The notes below the pieces were generated by a model that was not told the DNA's origin, did no database searches, and was given only the letters and a program-made list of their open reading frames with translations. Position numbers and translations under genes: made by a program. From positions 21,158,727 through 21,222,726 of the forward strand of contig OY987245.1 of the NCBI GenBank assembly GCA_963920765.1: DNA of 64,000 bases, read 5' to 3'. Source of the DNA: Ulota crispa (lineage: Eukaryota; Streptophyta; Bryopsida; Orthotrichales; Orthotrichaceae). Positions 11,055-22,335 of the stretch are shown here, piece by piece; position 1 is the first letter of the stretch; each line of letters begins with the position of its first letter.

Positions 11055-11153
11055 TCCTATATATACCTAAGGATTGGAACTTCCAACCTTCTATAGTCTC
11101 CAACCTTCTAGAAGCTTCTGGGATCTTCTAACTCTCTAGAACCTTCTACCTTC
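11055..11153 (-). promoter_or_regulatory. TATA box and heat-shock-element cluster in LTR-like region
   Basis: A TATA box lies at 11055-11064 (minus strand). About 40 bp upstream of it (11106-11118) is a perfect TTCnnGAAnnTTC array. Further TTC at 11126, GAA-cc-TTC at 11139-11146 and TTC at 11151 extend it, though the spacing is not regular. Trimeric alternating GAA/TTC blocks are the binding sites of heat-shock factors. Function is inferred from the motif only. Confidence 0.55.
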
Positions 11154-11210
11154 TAGTACTTTCCATGCTCCGTGCATTGGTAAATCCGTTCATATCCGTG
11201 ACATAGACAC

Positions 11211-11376
11211 TAGTTGATTTAGATACATCACATCAAATATTTGGTAGTTTCTAAAATACTTAATGGTCTTTCCAAAAATTGTCATCCCCTTTATTAAAAT
11301 TTCTTGTTTAAGTGGAAAGACCATTAAATATTTTGAAAATTTGCTAACATTTGATGTGATGTATCTAAATCAACTA
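11211..11376. mobile_element. Palindromic MITE, 166 bp
   Basis: The left end reads TAGTTGATTTAGATACATC and the right end is its exact complement at 11358-11376. The arms stay similar inward for about 60 bp (AATGGTCTTTCCA against TGGAAAGACCATT). No target duplication is obvious. It abuts the outer end of the LTR-like region at about 11202-11210. Confidence 0.8.
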
Positions 11377-11597
11377 ATGCCCAAACCATAAAAATGACAA
11401 AATTTTATAAATCTTTTTAAAATTGTGCCCAACTTGTAATTATTTTGAAACTGCGCCCCTATCTATAATATTTTACATTTTTATGCTCCTATTTTCCTTT
11501 TAGATGGTTGGTTTACGAGCCGACTACCTTACAAATTGACTCGTAAACTGGTGTTGCTAATAGAACTTGTAAGATTTAACCTTGGCCTCACAATATA

Positions 11598-11923
11598 AGA
11601 TAGAAGGCTCAAATTGTGTTAGGACATTATAATTGCTCACCTCCCCAAATAAACTCTATCTGTACATGTTCTTATCATAACCTTTTAGTAATGTTTAGTA
11701 GATGTACATTTAAGAAGGTGTACGGTTTTAGAGCCCTATGACCTTTCCACTTCAAAATTTCATAATTAATTTCATGAAGCTCCAAAAAATGTGAAAAAAC
11801 TTGGGTTAGATGCCAATTCTTCTTGTCTTTCAAGGAAAATTTACTGAAAATTATTTGAAGACGTTCCACCTGCCCAAAATTCGGTTTCAGCCCTTAGATG
11901 GTCGGTTTATGAGCCTCTTACCT
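11598..11923. mobile_element. TA-flanked MITE, AGGTAG family C
   Basis: The element lies between TA (11596-11597) and TA (11924-11925), with ends AGATAGAAGGCTCA and TGAGCCTCTTACCT. It is a reverse-orientation relative of the copies at 55540-55811 and 59409-59735 (shared GCCCTTAGATGGTCGGTTTA, the CCTTTCCACTTCAAAATTTC stretch and GGGTTAGATGCCAA). A truncated right end of the same family lies at about 11500-11531. It stops immediately upstream of the eL42 promoter. Confidence 0.75.
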
Positions 11924-11929
11924 TAGCGG

Positions 11930-12130
11930 AGGCGATCGATCGACCCACCTCGTCCACCCTACATTACTGACCGGGTCGGCCCGGGATCACCCCCTGATTC
12001 GGCGCGGGCCACCCGTTCTCGGCTGCGAACCCTAAACCCTGCGATAGGTCCGCAGGCTCTTCCTTTTCGTGTGCAGGGGCCGCGGAGAGTTGCATTGCGT
12101 CGCAGCAGGAGCTTTCACGTCGTGGCCACC
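11930..12130 (+). promoter_or_regulatory. GC-rich promoter and 5' UTR of eL42 with telo-box
   Basis: The base composition switches sharply to GC-rich just past the transposon end. AACCCTAAACCCT at 12028-12040 is a telo-box, which in plants is a usual element of ribosomal-protein gene promoters. A GGCCCG/GGCCC-like site II word lies near 11977. A strong start context (GCCACCATGG) follows at 12125-12134. A second TTAGGGTTAGGG word lies in intron 1 (about 12237). Confidence 0.7.
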
Positions 12131-13410
<1,280 letters not shown>

Positions 13411-14022
13411 AAAATTCGCTTGGTGCGCCTTTCTGCTTGGATATCGGAAATTGAACTGGATATCAATTTGTACCTCATTTTTCTTAATCCACATCTGAGA
13501 TTTGGGTTGGACTTCTGCTGTTCATGTGTATCGGTGTCTGTTATTTTTATTCTGATTCCTCCGGAATCTGATAATTGATGTATCCTCTGTGGTGGAGGTC
13601 CTCGTCTGTGCTATTTGTGTGTTGCAATCGGCTGGTCCCACGTTGGGTCCTTGTCTCTTCGTAGTGAAAACGTGTTCGTATCGAAATGGGTTTTGTAGAA
13701 TTTTCCGTGTTGATAGCTCCACAGTCAATCATGCGAAAGATGAAAGCATGCGAGCATTTCAATTTTGATCTTCGGGGATAAAAACCTGAACTTAAAAACG
13801 CTGAGCTCGATCATCCCCTCATTCAAATTGTCTTTGCAAATGTGACAATGGCAGCCCGCAGGTTTGCATGTTTTAACATCCAAATGACCAAGAGATCTAG
13901 ATTGGGCAGAATGGAGATTTTCTTGTGTCAAATTTATATTTTATGATTTGAACTTCACATGCGATGTTCTTTATCATAGTGATATAGAATTTGGATCGTA
14001 GCCTGCTCAACTTCCGAAGCAA
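13411..14022 (+). other. 3' UTR of eL42 and flanking sequence
   Basis: The first few hundred bases are moderately GC-rich and likely 3' UTR; composition then drops towards the transposon at 14027. No further gene is supported. The open frames on the minus strand here have no recognisable content. Confidence 0.5.
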
Positions 14023-14026
14023 TTAA

Positions 14027-14319
14027 CCCCTCAAGGCCCAGGCAGCGTATTTTGAGCTGTCTGGTGATTTTGGGCAGGTCACAAATAATGGGTTTTGTAT
14101 TTGTTTTTTATTTTATTTTCACACATGAAGTACCCAGGAGTAGCTTTAAGGTCCAACAATTTTCATAACTTTTGACTACATGGTTCAAAAGTTATGAAAA
14201 TTGTTGGACCTTAAAGCTACTCCTGGGTACTTCATGTGTGAAAATAAAATAAAAAACAAATGTAATACCCATTTTTTGTGACCTGCCCAAAATCACCAGA
14301 CAGCTTGGGCCTTGAGGGA
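14027..14319. mobile_element. TTAA-flanked foldback MITE, near-perfect hairpin
   Basis: The element sits between TTAA (14023-14026) and TTAA (14320-14323). Its ends are CCCCTCAAGGCCCAGGCAGC and GGGCCTTGAGGGA. The two arms, each about 130 bp, are nearly exact complements around a short centre at about 14170, including the TTTTATTTTATTTTCACAC runs and the TCCAACAATTTTCATAAC core. Such a transcript would fold into a long double-stranded hairpin. It belongs to the TTAA group by its ends. Confidence 0.9.
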
Positions 14320-14365
14320 TTAACTTCACTTGGACCTCTTAGTTTTTCTAAACCATGAACGTATA

Positions 14366-14474
14366 CACTACAAGAAACCATGGTATTCTTAACAGAAAAA
14401 TGTGACCTAATTTACAATTCACTGTAGATTAGGTCACATTTTTCTATCAAAAAGACCATGGTTTCCCCATAGTG
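14366..14474. mobile_element. CACTA-type mini-element, 109 bp
   Basis: The ends are CACTACAAGAAACCATGGT and ACCATGGTTTCCCCATAGTG. The flanks are ATA at 14363-14365 and ATA at 14475-14477. A CACTA terminus with a 3-bp duplication defines the En/Spm (CMC) superfamily. The inner arms (AAAAATGTGACCTAAT and its complement) also pair, so the whole copy is a hairpin. Confidence 0.9.
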
Positions 14475-14662
14475 ATAACTTGAATTTTGGTCAAAACAAA
14501 GTATCCCTCTAGAAATGGACTTTGTTGTAATACCTCGGAAGGGTTGGTGTTTTATTTTGGCAAGGAAATATGTTCACCAAGAAACCATGCACCACCATCT
14601 TGCGTTTAGGTTGCCAGGCCCCTCAGCTTGGTCACTTGTAAGTGCATGCAACTATCTAGATA

Positions 14663-15029
14663 AGGTAGTTGCCCCCATAAGCGTGAGTTTAAGCACTTTT
14701 GCATGGTTAGGGTAGTTGGACAAGCGTAAAAATTATATTATTAGATTGAAAACAGAGAACAAAAAACATTAGTTTAGTTTGGGAAGTTATCCACATAGTC
14801 ATGTGTGTGTGGGTATTTTCCAAAGTGCTACATCACTGAAATTGTAAGCACCATGTGTAAGAGATGCTAAAAACAAGGCTTATTGGTTCTTAAATAGTGA
14901 GATGGGTACTCAAAACCGTCATACCAATCACCCATAACCATTACTTAATTCACTCATAAGCATTTGTTTTTTTAATTATGATGTCAGTGACGCCCATGGG
15001 GACGGTCACCCTAATGGGTGTGGCTACCT
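14663..15029. mobile_element. TA-flanked MITE, AGGTAG family D
   Basis: TA at 14661-14662 and 15030-15031 flank ends AGGTAGTTGCCCCCATAAGC and GGGTGTGGCTACCT. The body matches 57574-57967 in the opposite orientation (AACTAATATTTTTTGTTCTC against its complement, CACTATTTAAGAACCAA, CCCATGGGCGTCACTGA). TA target duplications point to a Tc1/mariner-like mechanism. Confidence 0.82.
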
Positions 15030-15031
15030 TA

Positions 15032-16564
15032 CAAGGATTTTGGATGGTTTATAACTTGGATGCCACTAGTTTGTCTGTTTGGAACTTTGTTGTTATTGCA
15101 AGCCCTTAAAATTTTGTTTATTTCAATAATTATTGATGAAAATTGCTGTAGTAATAATAAGTATTTATATTTAGTGTAAAATGTCACGAAATTAGTCTGG
15201 AGTAATTTCAATGCAATATTCAATGTAGTTGTGTCATGTTAAAAAAAACTCCAATTTGATAGAAATTTCCGTTGTAGACCTGAGGCAGATTTTGATAAGA
15301 TATATTGAGGATAGCATTTAGTCATCTAGTGTCTTCGCTACGTATGCAATGTTCTGTCCAAGCGGTGTAGGAAGAATTGCTCACACTAACTATTTCTATA
15401 CTGTACAGTACATCGGCCTTGCTAGGGAGATTGCATACCCAAAATTGCTTTAGTAAACATTAGAAAATTGATACAGTAATCTATAGTATTTCTTATGTTC
15501 CAAGCACTTTGATCAACCAAAGATATCTTAGCATGTTAAACTGAATATTGTAGTTCAATTCTATACCACTCTCTAAATAGTGATTATGAATACAAGCAAC
15601 TTAGCACAAGTAATAGGATGATCTTTCAGTTGTTCCTTTCCAAAGCTCTACCAATCATTTTTGACTTTGATACAGTGCATGACACTTATAACCAACAACT
15701 CCCAATTCAAGTGTTTAAGGCATTGTTAAAAAAAAAGTTATCAAAAATTTGAGTCCATCAAGATGAAGCTTAGGGTTTGTCTCACTTGGTGGTGGAGTTA
15801 CTTTTGAGCTAATGGATATATGTGTTGTGCCTTAATATTTCTTGTTTGGCCAACAATTGTTGATTATAAGTGCCATGTACTATACAAAACAAATAATAAC
15901 AATGTAGCGTCTTCTTGTCCAACGTTTCCTCCAAATGTACAAATGGCATAAAGCATGAGTTCAAATTAAAGATGTGAGGCTCCAAGACAACATCAAAAAC
16001 TTGCCACATGACATAGATTAGAGACATTGCTTTAGCATGGTTGGAGATGAGCCTTGCCATCAATTGGTGGTGTAAAAAATTAGACCGGTTTTTCTCAATG
16101 CTCACAAGTCTCGTTTATTTGTCTTTAAAACCAAATTGGTAATTTTCTTCTACTGCCATTATTGTAAAAGTCAATTACCTCCAAGTTGGGCTTTTCACAT
16201 GTTAGAATCTTTTAATGCCACACAATTATCATTTTGGAGCCTAAAGTATCAATTTTTTGATGTGTTGTTTGAAAGGATGGCATTGTAGCCTTGCATCATA
16301 AAAAAGAGAAGCATCCTCCAACTTTTTGTATTTGAACTCAAATAGATATTGAAAAGTTTCATATCCTTCACAAATTATTGACATTGAGCAACACTAGATT
16401 GTCCTTAAACACCAAAAAGTAGAAATTAAAAGTAAGATTGAAACAATCATTTGAATATAAAAGACTAAGAGAAAGTATATGGATGGAAAACAATTGTGAG
16501 AGTAATGACAATTATAGCTCCCAAATCTATAGTTTTCAACTCTTGTTAATGGTCCAATTGTACT
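15032..16564. other. AT-rich intergenic sequence
   Basis: No gene is seen. The only long open stretch (minus strand, about 15809-16105) shows no recognisable motif, and its composition matches the AT-rich background rather than the genes. Inverted-end elements were not recognised here. Confidence 0.5.
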
Positions 16565-16568
16565 TTAA

Positions 16569-18340
16569 CCCCTTAAGGCCCAAGTGGACCCTCGGGGGCT
16601 AGGTGGGGTTTCAGGCATGTACTTATAGCTAAACTACTTTGTGTAATTTTTTGAAACTTTTATGAAAGATGGGGAATTCAAAGACCTATGTGGGCATCTA
16701 ACTTTTTCTTCATTCCAACATTTATTGAAGAAGTTGTGCATGAATAACTAAAAAACAAGGGAGAATTGGGCAGCTAAAAAAAAACTACATTTAAAAAAAA
16801 TAAAAACCTAAAATTGGTTCTTTACATTTTATATATGAACGAAGCTTTGAATCATTCAGTTCAAATGGATGAGATGAAAATTATGAGAAGTTTTAGTTTG
16901 CGGGTAGGTATGGGACTCCCAAACCTCCATTCTTTTTGCCCTTTGTAAAATTTGGTGCTTTATCTTTTTGAGCAACTTATGTATTTTTTTTTTTACTTTT
17001 ATTTTCCCCAAGTTGTAGTACATTAAGATTCCTTGGTTTTCACCATTTGGATCACAATAGTTCAAATTTCTGAATTTTACGTATACCCTCCAATTTTGCC
17101 TAGTGTATATGCAAAATTCATGACCTTATGGCAATGCAAGATTTTACAAAGTATGATTCACACCTCCAATTCATTTGAAATTTCTCCCACACTTACCTAA
17201 CTTGGTCTTCTACATGGGAAGAAAAAACCTCAACTTTGCGTAGAGCAATTCTTTTGATATAGGAGTTGTCAAAGGCTTCTAAAATATTTTGGCAGCAAGA
17301 AAAAAACTTTTTCTTCACTTTAGATGTCAATATCTCACTCCTCTACTTTTAGAATGAATTGATTTTTTTACACAAGTACCTCCTATAGTCTAGGGCAAGA
17401 TCCTACAGTTGGGTTTTTGAAAAAAGCTTTTTTTCCTACCTTTCTACTGGTGATTGCAAGAAATACTAGTACTATTTTGTGTCTCCATGCTCTCTTGGGG
17501 GTGCTTTTTGGCTTGTAACTTTTGCTCAACAAGTTCTTTTGAGCTGAAATTTTAGAGGAAGGTACATAACATAGTTACAAACCTTCCAAGATTTTTGGGG
17601 GTTTTTTTATATTATTTTATTATTTTTAAACAGCCCCCAAATAGGTGTCTACCTTGGCCATTTTGGGGTTTTTAGTACTATTTTGGGTCCAAAAAAGCAA
17701 ATCTCATGCCACAAATCAAGGAAGTTGTTCATCATAGAGCATCACATGAATGTCTAGAAGGATTCTAGGAAATTGTGAATTCTCTACCTTCTACATGCTC
17801 TCAAAGTGGGCATCCTTTGGTCAAGCATTGGAGAAAGAAAACAAACTTCCCCAAAAAACATCATTTCAAGTGTCTTGAATAGAGCAAAAATGGCCATTTT
17901 TGTTTTATTTTTTGGGTTTTTTTTGTAATTGTTAAAATTGAAAACATGGCAGCCTAGAAGTTTTGGTAATTTCCACTCCACATGCTTGCGTAGTACTCCC
18001 CTCCATTAACTTGCCACATAGTACCACCGACCACTAACATCATTTGAGGATGTGAATTTTTTTTGTCCATCCATTCATTGAATTGCCATTATTGATAATT
18101 GGCCTTCCTAAATGACATGCCATGTGCCTTGTTCCCAATATTTTTGGGATGGGAGGGACGGTTCACATTTCTATTGCAAGGATGTTGTGTAGTACTTGCA
18201 GTGCTACCCATATTACACCCAAAAAGAGGCATTTTGAGACAAAAACATGAAATCTTTCTTGCAATCACCCCTACTCATTCCCCCAAAAGTGGCAGTTTTG
18301 AGTGACTTTCACAAAAAAAAGGAGCTTAGGCCTTTAGGGG
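16569..18340. mobile_element. Large TTAA-flanked element with an internal insertion
   Basis: TTAA at 16565-16568 and 18341-18344 flank ends CCCCTTAAGGCCCAAG and AGGCCTTTAGGGG. The body matches the outer element at 40788-42661 (CTAAACTACTT, AAGTTGTAGT.C.TTAAGATTCCTTGG, CCACACNTACCTAACTTG, TCCTACCTTTCTACT). This copy is interrupted by a foreign 822-bp insertion at 17449-18270. No transposase frame is seen in it. Confidence 0.82.
17449..18270. mobile_element. 822-bp insertion inside a TTAA element
   Basis: The ends are GGTGATTGCAAGAAA and TTTCTTGCAATCACC(C). The 5-bp word CTACT occurs at 17444-17448 and again at 18271-18275. The homologous element at 40788-42661 reads straight through (TTTCTACTCATTCCC, about 42588-42602), giving an empty site. 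Superfamily uncertain. The small hairpin at 63839-63913 has a similar terminus. Confidence 0.8.
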
Positions 18341-18468
18341 TTAAATCCATGTTTATCCATCTACATCCCTCTAACTCTCCACCAACTACTTAGTATTGTT
18401 TATTTTAAAACTAGGCAGTGACTTGAAACCTCATCTTATGGAAAATGGCCTAGTAAAGTTTGTCTTAA

Positions 18469-19006
18469 CCCCTAAATGCCCAATGGGGTAAGGGCAAAAA
18501 ACATATTCATTAAAGAACAATACCTTTGTAACTTCAATCAAGTATGCTTCAAAAGAGAAAACAAGAATTATGAGGTTTGGTAATTAATCATTGAGTCAAA
18601 CATTCAAAAAAAGTTAAGGATTTTTATTTAATGAATTTAGAAGCATTTACCATTTAATATTCATCAAAATTACAAAATTTATTCATAGATATTACAATTT
18701 GATATGATTGGTTAAAAATAGACATTCTATCCTAAAACTCAAAAATGAAATATTTTTGAAGGAGAAAACATCATTAGTTTCCCAAAATAGTAAATTTTGT
18801 AACACTAGCAAATATTGAAGTGTATCTTTAAAAAATTCTCCTTGGTGGAGTTTAACTTGGATTGACATGCTTCAATTGGGTTGGAAAGTAGACTTGCTTT
18901 CCCATATAGAAACAAATTTTATTTTTTCAAAAAATGTTTTTTTTCATCTCAGGCAACCTGGAAAAATTGCCAGTGACCAAAAAATGGTCAATTGAGCATT
19001 TAGGGG
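18469..19006. mobile_element. TTAA-flanked MITE, 538 bp
   Basis: TTAA at 18465-18468 and a mutated TTGA at 19007-19010 flank ends CCCCTAAATGCCCAATGGGG and GAGCATTTAGGGG. A sister copy is at 28289-28829; shared words include AGTAACACTAGCAAATATTG, TTTAATGAATTTAGAAGCAT and TTCTCCTTG.TGGAGTTTAA. Confidence 0.88.
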
Positions 19007-19488
19007 TTGAATATCTAAAATAGTAAAACAATTGCTAATTTTAAGTAGTCATTAATTACTTCCCAATCACACCAAACTTTCCTCTATTTTTAGATACTTC
19101 ACTTTCAAATCCGATAAGATATTTGGCTATTTCTACCGCCTCACTTTTCTATTAAACATTTGTTCCCTTCCAATTTAATTATAAATTTCTAGGCCTTCTT
19201 TTGGTGTCCTCTTTATAAATGAGCATTCTTCCTAAAATCATTAAAATTTTTATAAGAATTCAAGTAATTCAAACCATTATTAATTGTGTTGTCAATACAA
19301 ATTTAATATTGTGATGATTACATTTTTTCTTTGTGGCACTTTGGTTTTTAGTGTGACCATAAATTTCTTTGCAAGCACAAAGTGCACTACATTCCTACAT
19401 ATATGAGACCATGTAATTTTTTTATTGTTTTAAACGTGCCTTGACAAGTCTATTAACTCCTTCAATTCTCATTATAATTATGCACTTC

Positions 19489-19774
19489 CACTACAAGAAA
19501 AAGGTCCATTTTTGACTCAAGATTTTAACTACCAAAACACTAAGACAATTATACTTTTGTGACTAGTATTTATGACCACATGTAGTCATAAATAATTTAA
19601 TTTATGACTATGTGTAGTCACAAATTAAATTATTTATGACTAGATGAAATTATTCAATCATAAATTAATTATTTATGACTACATGTGGTCATAAATACTA
19701 GTCACAAAAGTGTAGTTGTCTCAATCTTTTTTGTAATCAAAATCCTTATTAAAATATGGCCCTTTTTCTTGATG
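19489..19774. mobile_element. CACTA-type foldback element
   Basis: The left end CACTACAAGAAAAAGG repeats the terminus of the element at 14366. The right end GGCCCTTTTTCTTGATG is its imperfect complement, with the last bases changed. Between 19555 and 19712 are long complementary stretches built from TTTATGACTACATGTAGTCA-like words, so the element would fold into a branched hairpin. The 3-bp target duplication is not clear. Confidence 0.72.
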
Positions 19775-20684
19775 AATTCATCATTAGCACTTTCACTTCC
19801 ATCTACCATCTCAAGAATATATACCATTTTCTTAGTATCTTTTTATATATTACCAACAATTAACTATGCATATCTTACTACATTAGGTTTATTTTTCAAT
19901 ATCAAAAATAAAATAGTAAATTTTTCCATATAATTATCAAATCTACTAACACACTGACTAGCTATGTACCTACAAGGAAGTCTATAGCTAAGCACAAATT
20001 TAAAGCACTTAGTCATCCATCTTGAATCCTCTCCCTCCTTCAAAACATGCATTTGTCTAAAAAGAAGTTACACAAAATGCTCCATTCTCTAGGTCCTTTT
20101 ACTTATTGCAACAAATACATGCCTAAAGGAGAAGAAATTGGGTTGGTTGACTATGTGAATGGGTGTATTAAACACTTTGTTTGAAAGTTGACTAATCAAA
20201 AATCCTCAACATGTACAATAAGTAGCTATATTACAAAAAGCTTTGTCTCTATTACACTAGCTTGCTTTTCAAGTAAGGTACCTAAGCTTACTCAAACTTC
20301 CTAATGATAACATCTTTTAATACAAAAACCTTCTCCCATGCATTCCAAAACCAGTAATTATGCAATTAGAGAGTATTTAATGAAAGAGGGTTGAGTTTGA
20401 ACATCAAAAGTAGAAGGGACTTATTTTGTGGTTTTTGTGCTATTTTAAAAATACAAAAATTGCAACAAGGACCAATTTTACAAACAAGAAACAGTTTTAC
20501 AAACAAGAATTGATTATGCAACAAGGACCAATTACCATGTAGCAAAATAAGTCTCTATCATTTATAAAGTTTCAAACCGTGCAAAGTGCCACCTATTTTG
20601 CCCCGCATGGCTACAAATCTTGCCCTAACAAGCTCAACCTACAGCCACTTACATGGTAGAATAGAAGGCTCTTTGCATGCTCTA
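19775..20684. other. AT-rich intergenic sequence
   Basis: No gene or clear repeat boundary is seen. A short direct repeat (ACAAACAAGAA...ACAAACAAGAA and GCAACAAGGACCAATT twice) lies at about 20461-20535. Confidence 0.5.
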
Positions 20685-20686
20685 TA

Positions 20687-21099
20687 AGGTAGTGTGCTCT
20701 AAAATGGCTCCCGCATTTTGAACCCTCCAAGTAGGTTGTTGTGAAATGGTGCAGTGGGTGTTCTTAAATTTGCCTCTTACATTCATTGAATGTGTGGAAG
20801 AAAAGTTGTTTTTAATTGCAAGAGCCAATCATTCTCCTTGTTTTCCCAAATCTCTTCACAACTTGCAAGTGAATGGTTCTTGGAAGGTCTAGGGTCATAA
20901 ATAGGAACCTATGACACATGCACTTTGAAAATTCATAAGTAACTCAAAAATACTTCAAAAAACATGAAACAACTTGTGTTACATTCTACATCATTCTATT
21001 CTCTTTGTCTAAAAAATGAAGTAAAAATCCTCCCATCTACAGAAGATCATGAAAAAAAGGAATGAGCCCTTAGATGGTCCGTTTTTGAACCTCCTACCT
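20687..21099. mobile_element. TA-flanked MITE, AGGTAG family C
   Basis: TA at 20685-20686 and 21100-21101 flank AGGTAGTGTGCTC and GAACCTCCTACCT. The right end repeats GCCCTTAGATGGTC of the other family C copies. It ends about 80 bp before the GC-rich promoter of the dehydrogenase gene. Confidence 0.72.
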
Positions 21100-21179
21100 T
21101 AATACAAAGCCTTTGAACCAACGCTTTTTTCTTGACAAAATTTTGCAAGATCTGACAAATTTCAGCCCCTAAATTCTCT

Positions 21180-21692
21180 TCCCTCCCTATATCCTCTAAA
21201 TAAGACACCGAAGTACCGAAGTACCGGAGTAGTCTCTGTCACTCAGAAAAAACGCTGCTTTGAACCCAACAGAGCAGGCCAGGGACCGGCTGGAGGCCCC
21301 GGAACCGGCCAGGCCAGCTCGAAAATACAAGCGTCCCAACCGCCAAATCTCTGCTTTTCATCCGAGGACATGCATTTCCACCACTTGTCATGCACACAAA
21401 GCTCCTCATAACAATCTCAGACGTCGGGACTGTTATGAACCAGCCACGTCCACCGCCATGCAAAAACACCCGTCGTCTCGCTTCCGACGCCGCCATGCCC
21501 CACCCCACCAGCAACAACCCTCGGCTCATCTGCAAATCTGCTCATCTGCTGTGCCTTCAAATCCCTGCTTCTATCCACCGCTTCTCTCTCTCATCTCCAT
21601 CACAAACACCAGCTTTTACATACAGCGCAGCTGAACTGAGCAACATTCTATCGTAGCTGGCAAGATCGACATTGTTGCAGTACTCATCAGTT
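21180..21692 (+). promoter_or_regulatory. GC-rich promoter and 5' UTR exon of the dehydrogenase
   Basis: Base composition rises sharply at about 21240-21600. CTATATCC and CTAAATAAG words near 21187-21205 are possible TATA elements. A three-times ACCGAAGT-like tandem (ACCGAAGTACCGAAGTACCG) lies at about 21208-21228. An ACGT-core word (CCACGTCC) lies at about 21444. A good donor (GTAAGT) at 21693 and an acceptor at 22328 imply a 636-bp intron in the 5' UTR. The long open frames inside this stretch are rejected as coding because they end at the donor and do not join the dehydrogenase frame. Confidence 0.55.
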
Positions 21693-21892
21693 GTAAGTCT
21701 CTCTGCCCACATTCACAATCAGTCACTTCTTCCCCAATTCCCTCTTCTGTGTCAAACTCCGCATCTCCACTTGCAGATTCTTTACCCTTTTTCCCCTTCT
21801 AAGTTTTGCCCTTTTCACAATGTGATCTATCAGACAGTCTTTGCTGCAGTCAGTGCATGTATCCCTGCTCAGTCTATCGATTCTTGTCTTAA

Positions 21893-22132
21893 CCCTTAAA
21901 GGACCGAGCTATTATAATACATAGTATGTATTTTGTACGCTGCTGTATAACTGGCATTTGCTACCAACAAAGAGTTTTAACTTGAGATCCTGACTACCTC
22001 ACTGAAACAGCATTGATCTATATTCTAACTTCTTTGTTGATCTCAAATATAATAAAGGTGTGGATGCACTTCAAATACAAGAAAAGTACACCGTATTGTA
22101 CTGGTCGCAAAGGGCTGCTCGGTTGTTCAAGG
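21893..22132. mobile_element. Decayed TTAA MITE, family B, in the 5' UTR intron
   Basis: TTAA at 21889-21892 is followed by CCCTTAAAGGACCGAG. The body carries the family B core in common with 27110-27335 and 46860-47093 (TTTGTTGATCTCAAATATAATAAAGG and the complement of CTTGTATTTGGAGTGCATC). The right end (GGTTGTTCAAGG-TTCAA) is degraded. Because it lies between the inferred donor 21693 and acceptor 22328 it would be transcribed and spliced out. Confidence 0.7.
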
Positions 22133-22335
22133 TTCAATACTGCGTCTCGATTTTAGTCATGTACTTGCAGAGCAGTGGCCGCTTTAAACCGAGAATCACT
22201 GTTCTTGTGCAATACTAGGTTTAGTGCTGTTAGAAAGTGGTGAATGAAAGCAAAATGACAAACGCCGTGGGTCTTTTCTTTGTAGGAAGGTGATACTTTA
22301 CACCAGAAGTGAATTTGGTGATTTTTAGGTATACA

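Larger units (their letters stand above)
10440..11202 (-). mobile_element. LTR-like region of the minus-strand retroelement
   Basis: On the minus strand this begins near a TGTCACGG at 11202. It has a TATA box (TATATATAGG, plus-strand 11055-11064), then a direct repeat of a TTGTATTGCTACTATCTAA-like unit (10902-10970), and leads to the gag remnant at 10363. That order is what an LTR and leader would show. The other LTR is absent and the boundaries are inferred. Confidence 0.5.

Noticed and set aside
12028-12040. Interstitial telomere
   Set aside because: Only about two telomere units are present; a promoter telo-box explains it better.
13522-13762. Minus-strand frames in the eL42 3' flank
   Set aside because: Two overlapping frames of similar length in different phases with no known content; this is 3' UTR or flank.
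21260-21634. 124-codon frame in the GC-rich DNA upstream of the dehydrogenase
   Set aside because: It lies in the inferred 5' UTR exon, ends before the donor, and its Pro/His/Arg-rich product resembles nothing. GC-rich DNA leaves frames open by chance.
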